Source of the DNA: Rathayibacter sp. VKM Ac-2759
GTDB lineage: Bacteria > Actinomycetota > Actinomycetes > Actinomycetales > Microbacteriaceae
Assembly: GCF_009834225.1 (NCBI RefSeq)
Contig: NZ_CP047176.1
Location: 1,240,001-1,304,000 of the forward strand
Direction: 5' to 3'
DNA: 64,000 nucleotides
A program made the position numbers and the translations under genes. The notes below the pieces were generated by a model. It was not told where the DNA came from, ran no database searches, and saw only the letters and a list, made by a program, of their open reading frames with translations. Positions 26,835 through 35,102 of this stretch are shown in pieces. Each line of letters opens with the position of its first letter. The first letter of the stretch is position 1.

Positions 26835-28265
26835 ATGTTCGAACTCCACCACCTCAGCGCCCAGGAGCAGTGGGACTGGCTGCAGCGCGGCGAGATCACG
26901 CCGCTCGAGCTCACCGAGCACTACCTCGCCCGCATCGAGCGGTCGAACGGAGAGCTCGGAGCCTTCACGACAGTGACCGCGGAGGCGGCGCGCGAGCGGG
27001 CGGCGTCCCTCGCCTCCGGCTCGCTGCCGCGGACCGCTGCGCTCTGGGGACTGCCGAGCGGCGACAAGGACCTGTGGCGGCGCCGTGGTGTGCGCACCAC
27101 CTTCGGATCGCGGCTGCGCGCGGACTTCGTGCCCGACGCCTCCGACGAGATCGTCGACGTGCTCGACGCCGCCGGCGCCGTCAGCCTCGGCAAGACGGCC
27201 GCGCCCGAGTTCGGGATGCCCTCGTACACCGAGAGCCTGGTCGGGCCCCCGGCGGTCACGCCCTACGACACCCGGCTCGGCGCCGGCGGGTCGAGCGGAG
27301 GCGCGGCGGTCGCGGTGGCCGCGGGCCTGCTGCCGTTCGCCCCGGCGTCCGACGGCGGCGGGTCGATCCGCATCCCCGCCGCGGCCTGCGGGCTCGTCGG
27401 ACTGAAGCCGTCGCGCGGCCGCGTCCCCGCTCTCTCCGGAGTCGGCGGGGTCGGCGGACTCACCGTGGCCGGCCCCATCACCCGCTCGGTCGCGGATGCG
27501 GGGCTGCTGCTCGAGGGGATGCTCGAGCGCCGGAACGGCGCGATCCCCGCCCGCTACGCGCTGACCGCTCCGGGCGACGGTGACGGCTCCTTCCTCGGTG
27601 CCGCCGTGCGCGGCGAGGGCCGGTTCCAGATCGGCGTGCTGACGCAGTCGCCCTGGGACGAGGCCTACGAGATCGGTCTGGCTCCGGAGGCGCGCGCGGC
27701 GCTCGACGAGGGCGTCGCGGCGCTCGACGCGCTCGGCCACGGACTCGAGGAGGCGTCGCTTCCGCCGAGTGCGGCGTACCCCGCCGCCTTCCGCACCCTC
27801 TGGCAGAGCGGCGCCGCCACCCTGCCGGTCGAGGGCGGGGATCTCGACCTGCTCGAGCCGCTGACCCGCTGGCTCGTGACGGAGGGCCGCCGTCGCTCCG
27901 CGCGCGAAGTGATGGAGGCCGCGGCCGTGCTCTCGGCCTACGAGCGTGCCGTGATCGCCGCCTTCTCGGGTTTCGACGCGGTGCTCACGCCGTCGATGAC
28001 GATGACCCCGCGCCCGGTCGGCTGGTACTCCGCCGAGGACCCGGAGCTGAACTTCGCGCAGCAGGTGCAGTACACGCCCTACACGTCCTTCGCGAACGTC
28101 AGCGGGCTGCCGGCGATCGCCCTTCCGCTCAGCACGACCGCCGACGGGCTGCCGATGGGGATCCAGCTGATCGGGCGGCCGGGCGGTGAGGTGGTGCTGC
28201 TGTCGATCGGCGCGCAGCTCGAGCGGCGGGCGCGCTGGCAGCGCCGCCACCCGCCGCAGTGGTGA
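26835..28265 (+). CDS. Amidase (amidase signature family)
   Basis: A 476-residue amide hydrolase. The family's catalytic core is complete: Lys in [21 protein letters not shown] (K62-region), the [33 protein letters not shown] signature with the Ser-cis-Ser-Lys triad, and [10 protein letters not shown]. The length matches free-standing amidases rather than GatA, and the N-terminal [16 protein letters not shown] is typical. No signal peptide is present, so it is cytoplasmic. The substrate is unknown. Translation may begin leaderless at ATG 26835, just after a strong hairpin. Confidence 0.9.
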   Translation: MFELHHLSAQEQWDWLQRGEITPLELTEHYLARIERSNGELGAFTTVTAEAARERAASLASGSLPRTAALWGLPSGDKDLWRRRGVRTTFGSRLRADFVPDASDEIVDVLDAAGAVSLGKTAAPEFGMPSYTESLVGPPAVTPYDTRLGAGGSSGGAAVAVAAGLLPFAPASDGGGSIRIPAAACGLVGLKPSRGRVPALSGVGGVGGLTVAGPITRSVADAGLLLEGMLERRNGAIPARYALTAPGDGDGSFLGAAVRGEGRFQIGVLTQSPWDEAYEIGLAPEARAALDEGVAALDALGHGLEEASLPPSAAYPAAFRTLWQSGAATLPVEGGDLDLLEPLTRWLVTEGRRRSAREVMEAAAVLSAYERAVIAAFSGFDAVLTPSMTMTPRPVGWYSAEDPELNFAQQVQYTPYTSFANVSGLPAIALPLSTTADGLPMGIQLIGRPGGEVVLLSIGAQLERRARWQRRHPPQW

Positions 28266-28293
28266 CGCCCGGGAGATCGTCAGCATCCGGCCG

Positions 28294-28329
28294 TTGTCGC
28301 TGAGGTTAGGCATGCCTATACTTACCTCG
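28294..28329 (+). promoter_or_regulatory. Promoter with DtxR/IdeR-type iron box for the SIP-domain gene
   Basis: TTGTCG (28294-28299) and TATACT (28317-28322) are separated by 17 bases, and the ATG at 28330 lies where transcription should begin, so the message is probably leaderless. Bases 28301-28319 match 15 of 19 positions of the DtxR-family consensus TWAGGTWAGSCTWACCTWA and cover the spacer and -10. Iron-loaded repressor would block the promoter, giving expression under iron limitation. Confidence 0.6.
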
Positions 28330-28794
28330 ATGTGCATGTTCGAGGGACGCGGGACGCCGGCCGGTGAGGCCGCGTCCACCGACGCCAAGCAGTTCCTGAT
28401 CGCCGGTGACGAGACCGTCGTCCCGTGGATCCAGAGCATCCTCGACGACCTCCCGGCGAACGCCAGGGGCCAGGTCTTCATCGAGGTCGACGACGCCCGC
28501 GGGCTGCCGCCGCTCTCCGCTCCTGGCCGCGTCTGCGTGACCTGGCTCGGCCGGTCGACGCGCTCCGGCGCTCCCGGCACCGGCGCCCTCTGCGGCCGCG
28601 GCGAGGCGCTCGACCGCGCGGTGCGCGCCTGGGTCGGCGAGATGTCCGTGGTCGACCGCGACTACCCGTGGGCCGACGACCGCCACGACTTCTGCGCGTG
28701 GATCGGCGGGGCCGGAGTGCTCGTCGCCGAGCTGGCCGCCGACGTCGAGGCGCGACTGCGCACCTCGGCCGAGCACGCCGCGCGCTCGATCTGA
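28330..28794 (+). CDS. Stand-alone siderophore-interacting-protein (SIP) C-terminal domain
   Basis: About 154 residues: a free-standing copy of the NAD(P)-binding half of siderophore-interacting reductases. It contains KQFLIAGDETVVPWIQSILDDL, a VFIEVDD strand, VTWLGRST and DFCAWIGG, which line up with TLLLAGDETAVPAISAILESL, VSVTWIDRS and LYAWIAGEAG of the next gene. The FAD-binding half is absent, so it is unlikely to reduce ferric siderophores alone. In-frame ATGs also occur at 28312 and 28336; 28330 is chosen because the promoter places transcription start there. Confidence 0.7.
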   Translation: MCMFEGRGTPAGEAASTDAKQFLIAGDETVVPWIQSILDDLPANARGQVFIEVDDARGLPPLSAPGRVCVTWLGRSTRSGAPGTGALCGRGEALDRAVRAWVGEMSVVDRDYPWADDRHDFCAWIGGAGVLVAELAADVEARLRTSAEHAARSI

Positions 28795-28804
28795 CTCCGT
28801 CGGG

Positions 28805-28834
28805 TTAGGTAAGGCTAACCTTCCGTGCGATACT
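28805..28834 (+). promoter_or_regulatory. DtxR/IdeR iron box and leaderless promoter of the SIP gene
   Basis: Bases 28805-28823 (TTAGGTAAGGCTAACCTTC) match 18 of 19 positions of the DtxR-family consensus TWAGGTWAGSCTWACCTWA. A GATACT -10 box (28829-28834) lies six bases before the ATG at 28841, so translation probably begins at the first transcribed base. The box overlaps the -35 region, the standard position for iron-dependent repression. Confidence 0.75.
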
Positions 28835-28840
28835 GAGGCG

Positions 28841-29785
28841 ATGCCTCCGATGACCGACGCCCCCGCCCGCCCGGCCTACCGGCCGTTCCTCGCGACCGTC
28901 GCCCGCGCGACCAGGATCGCCCCGCACTTCATCCGCGTGACGCTGACCGGCGACGAGCTCGGCGCCGTCGGCTGCACCGGACCGGACCAGCGGATCAAGC
29001 TCGTCGTCCCCACCGCGACCTCCAGCGCCGAGGACTTCATGGGGTCCGTCGCCGACGAGGGCGGGCCCGACGGGCTCGCGCCCGACTGGTACGGGCGATG
29101 GCGCGGGCTCCCCGACGAGCAGCGCAACCCGCTCCGCACATACACGATCCGGGCGACCCGGCCGGAGATGGCCGAGGTCGACGTCGACTTCGTGGCCCAC
29201 GGCGACACCGGCCCGGCCTCCGCGTGGGTCGAATCGGCGGCGCCCGGCGCGCGGGTCGTCATCATCGCGCCCGACTCGCGCTCCGAAGTCCCCGGCGGAG
29301 GCGTCGAATGGCACCCCGGAGCGGCGACCACGCTGCTCCTGGCGGGCGACGAGACGGCGGTGCCGGCGATCAGCGCGATCCTCGAGAGCCTCGCTGACGA
29401 CGCCACGGGAGCCGCGTTCCTCGAGGTGCCGAGCGCCGAGGACCGGCTGGCGCTGCGCCACCCGGCCGGGGTCAGCGTCACCTGGATCGACCGGTCGGCG
29501 GGAGCAGCCCCCGGCGCCGCCCTCGGCACGTCCGTGCGCGCCTGGGCCACCCGCTTCCTCACGGCGCACCACCGCGGCGTCGAGGTGTCCGACGTCGACG
29601 TCGACAGCCAGATGCTCTGGGAGGTGCCGGAGGAGAGCACCGACCCCGGCCTCTACGCCTGGATCGCGGGCGAGGCGGGCGCGATCAAGCTGATCCGCCG
29701 CTGCCTCGTCACCGAGCTCGGACTCGACCGCAAGCGCGTCGCGTTCATGGGCTACTGGCGCACCGGCCGCTCCGAATCCAACTAG
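28841..29785 (+). CDS. Siderophore-interacting protein (ferric-siderophore reductase, SIP/ViuB type)
   Basis: A 314-residue FAD-containing flavin reductase-like protein that releases iron by reducing ferric-siderophore complexes in the cytoplasm. The FAD domain shows FIRVTLTGDEL near residue 28, RTYTIRATRPE (Arg/Thr flavin-binding) and the strand VDFVAHGDTGPASAWV; the NAD(P) half has LLAGDETAVPAISAI and the end VAFMGYWRTGR. Length and order match SIP proteins. It lies under an excellent DtxR box and follows the stand-alone SIP domain, so both are iron-responsive. Confidence 0.93.
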   Translation: MPPMTDAPARPAYRPFLATVARATRIAPHFIRVTLTGDELGAVGCTGPDQRIKLVVPTATSSAEDFMGSVADEGGPDGLAPDWYGRWRGLPDEQRNPLRTYTIRATRPEMAEVDVDFVAHGDTGPASAWVESAAPGARVVIIAPDSRSEVPGGGVEWHPGAATTLLLAGDETAVPAISAILESLADDATGAAFLEVPSAEDRLALRHPAGVSVTWIDRSAGAAPGAALGTSVRAWATRFLTAHHRGVEVSDVDVDSQMLWEVPEESTDPGLYAWIAGEAGAIKLIRRCLVTELGLDRKRVAFMGYWRTGRSESN

Positions 29786-29786
29786 G

Positions 29787-29890
29787 GTCGCGGGCCTCCG
29801 CACGGCCGTCTGCGGCGTTGTCGTCGGTCGCGATACCGCCGGTATCGCTCCCTCCTCCGCCTTGCAGCCGGCCGCGCGGAGACCCGCGAC
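29787..29890. repeat. Nested palindromes between converging genes
   Basis: The outer arms 29787-29801 and 29876-29890 (GTCGCGGG...CTCCGC and its complement, one mismatch) enclose a perfect GCGATACC/GGTATCGC hairpin at 29830-29848. The block sits in the 342-base gap (29786-30127) between the convergent SIP and SDR genes. No open reading frame with good codon bias was seen in the gap; its contents appear to be structured repeats and a terminator. Confidence 0.55.
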
Positions 29891-29936
29891 GGCCCGGGGC
29901 CAGGGCGGGAGTCCAGCGGACTCCGCCCCCCATGCT

Positions 29937-29971
29937 GATCGAGTAGCCCGCGGAGCGGGCGTATCGAGATC
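29937..29971. repeat. REP-like palindrome
   Basis: GATCGAGTAGCCCGC, then GGA, then GCGGGCGTATCGAGATC form a near-perfect palindrome (left and right differ at one or two positions). Elements with GATCGAGTAG...GTATCGAGATC are, from memory, dispersed in Microbacteriaceae chromosomes. A second hairpin, GGGCGG(G)AGTCC/GGACTCCGCCC, lies just upstream at 29904-29928. A copy count in the genome would show if it is a REP family. Confidence 0.5.
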
Positions 29972-30040
29972 CATCGGCGTCAGGACTCGAGGCGTGCGGG
30001 CGGATGCTCGCTCGCGAGGTCGGGGTGAACGGGCTGGTGA

Positions 30041-30102
30041 GGGAACCCCGGAGCGTCGAGACCGCCCGGCAGGGCGAGCTCCCTCGACGGTCCCGGGTTC
30101 CC
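30041..30102. terminator. Long imperfect hairpin before the end of the SDR gene
   Basis: Bases 30041-30061 and 30081-30102 are reverse complements with two mismatches (GGGAACCC..CGTCGAG against CTCGACG..GGGTTCCC). The stem lies 25 bases beyond the stop of the minus-strand SDR gene, so it can serve as its terminator, and it may stop transcripts from the SIP side as well. Confidence 0.45.
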
Positions 30103-30127
30103 TCGGTCCGGGCCCCCGAGGGTCGCG

Positions 30128-30976
30128 TCAGAGGGCGGCCGTGACGCCCACCAGGCGGCTCGAGAGGGCCCACAGGTCGCGGCCGAGCTGACGGTCGCGG
30201 GCCTGGGCGGCGAGGGCGCCGCCCGGCTTCAGGCCGTCGAAGTAGGTGCCGCTCGCGGCGCCGACATCGGGCTCGGAGATCAGGGTGATCAGCGGCACGG
30301 CGCCCGCCTCGGCCGAGATCCCGAACGAGCCCGACGACAGGCTCGTCCCGAGCTTCATCAGGCGCGAATCGCTCCCGAAACCCGTCGCCACCACGCCGGG
30401 GTGGAACGAGTACGCGTCGACCGCCGTCGGCAGCAGGCGCTCCGCGAGCTCGCGGATGAACAGGATCGTCGCGAGCTTCGAGGTGCCGTAGGCGCGCCAG
30501 CCCCCGAGCCACGGTCCCTTCCGTCGGTCGAGATCGCCGATCCGGAGGTGCCCGAAGCGGTTCGCGAGGCTCGCCGTCGACACGACGCGCGCACCGGGGC
30601 GCTCGCGACCGGTCTCGATCAGACGCGGGAGCAGGAGCCGGGTCAGCAGGAACGGCGCGAGATGGTTGCTCTGGATCGTGCGCTCGTGACCGTCGGCCGT
30701 CTCGCCGCGCTTCGAGACGAGACCGCCCGCGTTGTTGGCGAGCACGTCGATCCCGTCGTAGCGGGCGAGCAGTGCGTCGGCGAGCGAGCGCACGTCGTCG
30801 AGCCGGTCGAAGTCGGCGAGGAACGGCTCGCCTCCGACCTCTCGGGCGACCGCGCGCGTCCGCTCGGCGTTCCGGCCGACGACGGCGACGTCGGCTCCCG
30901 CCGAGGACAGCTCGGCGGCCGCGACCCTCCCGATGCCGGAGCTCGCTCCGGTGAGCACGACGACGCGCCCCTTCAT
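30128..30976 (-). CDS. Short-chain dehydrogenase/reductase (SDR, retinol-dehydrogenase-like)
   Basis: A 282-residue NAD(P)-dependent oxidoreductase. The cofactor motif is TGASSGIGR (TGxxxGxG), followed by the NNAG motif (LANNAGGLVS). The catalytic Ser is in VVSTASLAN and Tyr/Lys in YGTSKLA (YxxxK). It resembles the WWOX/retinol-dehydrogenase subgroup; the substrate is unknown. The ATG at 30976 is chosen because it lies one base past the stop of the upstream gene (coupled), although a GTG at 30988 would extend it by four residues. Confidence 0.88.
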   Translation of the reverse strand: MKGRVVVLTGASSGIGRVAAAELSSAGADVAVVGRNAERTRAVAREVGGEPFLADFDRLDDVRSLADALLARYDGIDVLANNAGGLVSKRGETADGHERTIQSNHLAPFLLTRLLLPRLIETGRERPGARVVSTASLANRFGHLRIGDLDRRKGPWLGGWRAYGTSKLATILFIRELAERLLPTAVDAYSFHPGVVATGFGSDSRLMKLGTSLSSGSFGISAEAGAVPLITLISEPDVGAASGTYFDGLKPGGALAAQARDRQLGRDLWALSSRLVGVTAAL

Positions 30977-30977
30977 G

Positions 30978-31379
30978 TCAGCGACCACGGAGGTATCCGC
31001 CCTTCTCGAGACCGGCTTCGATCTCGAATCGATTGCGTAGCGGATCGCGACCCGCCACGAAGTAGGCGAACGGGAACCACATCCCGAATCGCTTCCACTG
31101 CTGCTTGTGAACGGCCTCGTGCTCGAGGACGCGGTCCGACGCGTTGTCGTCGGTGTAGTAGCTCGTGCCCACGCAGGAGCCGCCGCGCCCGAACGACCAC
31201 GAGGGCATTCCGGTGAAGACGACGAGTCCGTTGCGGCGCTCGACGCGCCCGGTGCTCCAGAGCGCGCCCCAGGCCAGCCCGACCGCGCACGCGAAGAGGT
31301 AGCCGGGGCGGGTGATGGCCGGGTCGAGGGCGATCCTCGCGACGGCGCGGCGCAGCGGGACGGACGAGAGCAGGCTCAC
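30978..31379 (-). CDS. Small membrane-associated protein with an HExxH zinc-binding motif
   Basis: A 133-residue protein from a GTG at 31379 that overlaps the upstream stop as GTGA. It has a hydrophobic segment (residues 27-43) and LEHEAVHKQQW (His87, Glu88, His91), an HExxH zinc-protease motif, with Glu in FEIEAGLE as a possible third ligand. Homologues are often annotated as Fe-S oxidoreductases, which the sequence does not support because there is no Cys cluster. It may be a minimal metalloprotease-like or metal-binding protein. It is sandwiched between an oxidoreductase and an SDR with overlapping starts. Confidence 0.75.
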   Translation of the reverse strand: MSLLSSVPLRRAVARIALDPAITRPGYLFACAVGLAWGALWSTGRVERRNGLVVFTGMPSWSFGRGGSCVGTSYYTDDNASDRVLEHEAVHKQQWKRFGMWFPFAYFVAGRDPLRNRFEIEAGLEKGGYLRGR

Positions 31380-32851
31380 GCGCTGTCGCGCCCGTACGTC
31401 TCGAGCAGCCGGAGCCAGACCTCGCTGATCGTCGGGTACGACGGAACCGCGTGCCAGAGGCGCGAGAGCGGGACCTCGCCGACGACCGCGATCGTGGCCG
31501 AGTGCACGAGCTCGCCGACCTCCTTGCCGACGAAGGTGACCCCGAGCACGACCGACCGGTCCTCGTCGACGACCATCCGCGCGGTGCCCGTGTAGCCGAC
31601 GGCGGCGAGGGAGGCGCCTGCGACCGAGCCGATCTCGTAGTCGACGACGCGGGTGCGGTAGCCCGCCTTCTCGGCGGCGGCCGCCGTGAGGCCGACGGAG
31701 GCGACCTCGGGGTCGGTGAAGACGACCTGCGGCACCGCCTCGTGGTCGGCGGTCGCGACGTGCGCGCCCCACGGGGCGTCGTGGACGGTCGCTCCGGTGC
31801 TGCGCGCGACGATCACGTCGCCGGCCGCGCGGGCCTGGTACTTGCCCTGGTGGGTGAGGAGCGCGCGGTGGTTGACGTCGCCGACTCCGTAGAGCCAGGG
31901 CGAGCCCTGGCCGACCGGAGCGCCGTCGGCGCCGAGCACGAGCATCGTGTCGTCGACGTCGAGAGAGGAGCCGGGCTCGAGGCCCACCGTCTCGAGCCCG
32001 ATGTCGCGGGTGTGCGGGGCGCGACCGGTCGCGGCGAGGATCTCGTCGGCCTCGATGACGTCGCCGCCCTCGAGGGTCACCGCGACGGTACCGTCGGCGC
32101 GGCGCTCGACGGAGGCGGGGGAGCCGCCGATCCGGAGGTCGACGCCGAGGGCCCGGAGCGAGTCGCCGACGAGCTCTCCGGCGAACGGCTCGAACGGGGC
32201 GAGGAGCCCGCTGCGGGCCAGCAGCGTCACGGAGGAGCCGAGGCCCGCGTAGGCCGTGGCCATCTCGCAGGCGACGACTCCGCCGCCCACGACGACGAGG
32301 CGTGCGGGCACCGACTCGGCGCTGGTGGCCTCGCGGCTCGTCCACGGAGCCGCGTCGCGCAGGCCCGGGACGTCGGGGACGACCGCGGTGGTGCCCGTCG
32401 CGACGGCGACGGCCGACCGGGCGCGCAGGACGCGCACCGACCCGTCGGGCGCGGTCACGCTGACCTCGCGCTCGCCGCTCAGCCGGCCGTGCCCGCGGAC
32501 GAGCGCGATGCCCGCGCCGTCGAGCCACTGGACCTGGCCGTGGTCGTCCCAGCCGCTCGTGACGGAGTCGCGGTGCGCCAGCACGGCCGCCACGTCGATG
32601 TCCCCGCTCACGGCCTGGGCCGCCCCGGGGAGGTCGCGGGCGGCGCGGATCGCCATCGGAGCGCGCAGGAGCGCCTTCGAGGGCATGCACGCCCAGTACG
32701 AGCACTCGCCGCCGACGAGCTCGCTCTCGACGATCGCGGCCGTCAGGCCGCCCTGCACGGCGCGGTCGGCGATGTTCTCGCCGACGGGGCCGGCTCCGAT
32801 GACGATCAGGTCGAACTCGTCGACGGAGGTGGTGCTGCTGTCTGTGCTCAT
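31376..32851 (-). CDS. Pyridine nucleotide-disulfide oxidoreductase (mycothione reductase/dihydrolipoamide dehydrogenase-like)
   Basis: A 491-residue flavoprotein. The FAD motif is IVIGAGPVGE (residues 17-26); the redox-active disulfide is GGECSYWACMPSK (Cys50 and Cys55, spacing CX4C). NAD(P) motif VVGGGVVACEMA and the dimerisation domain with TDPEVASVGL follow. A mycothiol-related, lipoyl or mercuric-type function is possible; the class is certain, the substrate is not. Start codon ATG 32851. Its stop overlaps the next gene (GTGA). The three minus-strand genes 30128-32851 form one tight operon. Confidence 0.88.
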   Translation of the reverse strand: MSTDSSTTSVDEFDLIVIGAGPVGENIADRAVQGGLTAAIVESELVGGECSYWACMPSKALLRAPMAIRAARDLPGAAQAVSGDIDVAAVLAHRDSVTSGWDDHGQVQWLDGAGIALVRGHGRLSGEREVSVTAPDGSVRVLRARSAVAVATGTTAVVPDVPGLRDAAPWTSREATSAESVPARLVVVGGGVVACEMATAYAGLGSSVTLLARSGLLAPFEPFAGELVGDSLRALGVDLRIGGSPASVERRADGTVAVTLEGGDVIEADEILAATGRAPHTRDIGLETVGLEPGSSLDVDDTMLVLGADGAPVGQGSPWLYGVGDVNHRALLTHQGKYQARAAGDVIVARSTGATVHDAPWGAHVATADHEAVPQVVFTDPEVASVGLTAAAAEKAGYRTRVVDYEIGSVAGASLAAVGYTGTARMVVDEDRSVVLGVTFVGKEVGELVHSATIAVVGEVPLSRLWHAVPSYPTISEVWLRLLETYGRDSA

Positions 32852-32912
32852 GGTCTCTCCTGCTTCGTCGCGGGTGCACAGGGTGCCCCGCCGGATGTGT
32901 GGCGTGCGCGCA

Positions 32913-33281
32913 TCAGTGCGCGGGGACGATCTCGGCCCGCCAGCCGTCGTAGCGCCCGCCCTCGCTCTCGACCGCGTCGACGACCTGGCGCAGGAAGGCG
33001 GTGGTCGCCTCCTCGTCGACGGCCGCGTGATGGCTGGCCACCAGCACGTGGTGGAGCCGGAGCCGCGAGATCGCGATCTCGTAGCCGGAGGCGACGAGCG
33101 TGCGCGCGGCCCGCCGGGCCCGGCTGCGGCGGAGGAAGACGGCGAAGTGGTCGACCTCGCGCAGCTCCCAGACCTGGTCGCCGTAGCGCAGGCGGATCTC
33201 GAGCTGCTGCGCGGCGCGCTCGCGCTGAGCGTCGTACACGGAGTCGTCGGCGGGGGCGCGGGTGGTGGTCTCGTCGCTCAT
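32913..33281 (-). CDS. RraB-family ribonuclease E inhibitor-like protein
   Basis: A 122-residue protein with QLEIRLRYGDQVWELREVDHFAVFLRR, which matches the RraB family pattern in which a first strand is followed by a helical middle and a C-terminal YDGWRAEIVP. RraB binds and restrains RNase E in Gammaproteobacteria; in actinobacteria the role is unproven. The gene's ATG overlaps the stop of the enoyl-CoA hydratase gene as ATGA (33278-33281), so the two are co-expressed. Confidence 0.7.
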   Translation of the reverse strand: MSDETTTRAPADDSVYDAQRERAAQQLEIRLRYGDQVWELREVDHFAVFLRRSRARRAARTLVASGYEIAISRLRLHHVLVASHHAAVDEEATTAFLRQVVDAVESEGGRYDGWRAEIVPAH

Positions 33282-34114
33282 CGGCCGGTGAACTCCGCGC
33301 TCGTGCGGGCGAGGAACGCCTCCATGCCGATCCGCGCGTCCTCGGAGTCCGCGAGGCGCGCGAGCTCGGCCGGCAGAGCGGCCGCCGCCTCGGCGTCGCC
33401 GGACGAGACGGCGAGGCGGGCGTTCGCGAGGGCCGCCTGGACAGCGAGGGGCGCCTGGGCGGCGATGCGGGCGGCGAGAGCGTGCGCCGCCTCCGCTACC
33501 GTGCCGTCCGGGACCACCTGCTGCACGAGCCCGATGCGGTGCGCCTCCGCGGCGTCGAAGGTGTCTCCCGTGAGGATCCAGCGGAGCGCGTCACCCCAGC
33601 CCGCGGTGCGCGGGAAGCGCAGGGTGGCGCCTCCGAACGGCAGGATGCCGCGGGACACCTCGATCTGGCCGAAGCGGGTCGACTCCTCGGCGACGACGAC
33701 GTCGCTCGCGAGCGCCAGCTCGATGCCGAGGGTGAGGCACGTGCCCTGGACGCCGATCACCACCGGCTTCGACACCGCGCGCGTGCGCAGCCCCCACGGA
33801 TCGAGGCCGCCCTCGGGCACGAAGTCGAGCCCGCCGGAGCCGATGCGCGGGCCGATGTCGGCGAGGTCGAGGCCCGCGGTGAAGTGCTCGCCCGCGGCGA
33901 GGACGACCCCGGCCCGGAGCCCGGGATCGCGGTCGAGCTCGCCGTAGGCGGCGGCGAGCGCGCTCAGCATCGCGAGGTCGGCGGCGTTGCGCTTCTCGGG
34001 GCGGTCGAGCACGATCGCGAGGACGTGGCCGTGGCGCTCGGTGCGCACGCGCGGGGTGCCCGCACGGTCGGTGCGCACGTCGTCCGCGCTCACGCGCTCG
34101 GTGCTCGCGGTCAT
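33278..34114 (-). CDS. Enoyl-CoA hydratase/isomerase (crotonase) family protein
   Basis: A 278-residue crotonase-fold enzyme. The N-terminal 25 residues are extra and polar. The core shows AIVLDRPEKRNAADL, oxyanion-hole motif GEHFTAGLDL and the second hole/active Glu region FGQIEVSRGILPFGGA. This is the usual fold for acyl-CoA hydration or isomerisation in fatty-acid breakdown, but the exact acyl-CoA cannot be told. ATG 34114 follows GGAGGA. The upstream 86-base gap has no feature. Confidence 0.88.
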   Translation of the reverse strand: MTASTERVSADDVRTDRAGTPRVRTERHGHVLAIVLDRPEKRNAADLAMLSALAAAYGELDRDPGLRAGVVLAAGEHFTAGLDLADIGPRIGSGGLDFVPEGGLDPWGLRTRAVSKPVVIGVQGTCLTLGIELALASDVVVAEESTRFGQIEVSRGILPFGGATLRFPRTAGWGDALRWILTGDTFDAAEAHRIGLVQQVVPDGTVAEAAHALAARIAAQAPLAVQAALANARLAVSSGDAEAAAALPAELARLADSEDARIGMEAFLARTSAEFTGR

Positions 34115-34200
34115 CGGTCCTCCGGTCGTTTCACGTCCGACCATCCTGCCGTGTGCCACCGACACGCGCTCGGCCGCGGCCGGGGATTGACGGGCGTCGC

Positions 34201-35034
34201 TCAGGCCCCGCGGGTCAGGGCGCCGACGATCCGGAGGATCGTGGACAGATCGTCGACCGCGGCAGCGGGGGAGGCGGGAGCGAACGACGTGACGGCGGCG
34301 CCCGCGAGCGGGAAGCGGGCCCGCAGCGCCTCGAGGCAGGCGACCAGTCGCGCCGCGGGGACGCCGAACGGCACCGGGTCGAACAGGCCGGCGAGATCGG
34401 CCGGATCGAGCACGTCGAGGTCGATGTGCACGTATACGGCACCCGCGCCGGTGGCCTCGACGGCCGCGACGAGCGACTCCGGATCGAGCGCGTCGACCGG
34501 CAGGTGCCGGGCGCCGCTGCCGAGGAGCCCCTCGAGCTCTCCCGGGTCGCTCGAGCGGACGCCGGCGAGCACGACGCGCTCGGCGGGGACGCGCTCGTCG
34601 GCCGCGGCGCTGAGCAGCCCCACGCCGTGACCGAGGGCGGCCGAGAGCACCATGCCCGAGAAGGCACCGCTGGGCGAGGTCGCGGGGGTGTTCGCATCCG
34701 GGTGCGCATCGAACCAGACGAGGGCGACGGGCTCGGCGGAGGTGCGGACCGCGTGCCCGACGGCCGCGAACGAGACGCCGCAGTCGCCTCCGATCGTGAC
34801 GACGGGGCCGGTGCGGCCGAGGAGGGCCTCGCGGACCCTCTCGGCGGTCGTGGCGACCGAGGCGTAGCGGCGGACGCCCGTGTCCTGGGCGTCGCCGGCC
34901 TCGGCCGGGACGTCGACGACGATCGTGGCGGAGGAGGGCAGGTCGCCGCGGATGGCCTCGGCCCCGTCGACGAGGCGCATCGCCCGCGTCGACGCGGAGC
35001 CCTGCCACTGCGGGACAACGAGGAAGGACGCCAT
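34201..35034 (-). CDS. Arginase/agmatinase-fold (ureohydrolase) family protein
   Basis: A 277-residue ureohydrolase-like protein. Metal-site motifs are present but altered: GGDCGVS has Cys where the first manganese-binding His (GGDHS) should be; WFDAHPDANTP keeps the Asp-His-Asp set; HIDLDVLDP retains the two late Asp ligands. The GGDC variant occurs in actinobacterial arginase-family proteins of unknown substrate, so arginase or agmatinase activity is not assured. ATG 35034 is taken as start; an earlier in-frame ATG at 35055 would add seven residues. Confidence 0.85.
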   Translation of the reverse strand: MASFLVVPQWQGSASTRAMRLVDGAEAIRGDLPSSATIVVDVPAEAGDAQDTGVRRYASVATTAERVREALLGRTGPVVTIGGDCGVSFAAVGHAVRTSAEPVALVWFDAHPDANTPATSPSGAFSGMVLSAALGHGVGLLSAAADERVPAERVVLAGVRSSDPGELEGLLGSGARHLPVDALDPESLVAAVEATGAGAVYVHIDLDVLDPADLAGLFDPVPFGVPAARLVACLEALRARFPLAGAAVTSFAPASPAAAVDDLSTILRIVGALTRGA

Positions 35035-35102
35035 GGGATTCACTATGGCACGCACGATCCCGGCGTCGGCGCGTCCGAGGGCCCCCGTCCGGTCGACTCG
35101 GC

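Noticed and set aside
31451..34630. Plus-strand open frame of about 1059 codons
   Set aside because: It is antisense to the oxidoreductase, RraB-like, crotonase and arginase-fold genes, which have clear motifs; long shadow frames are expected at this GC content.
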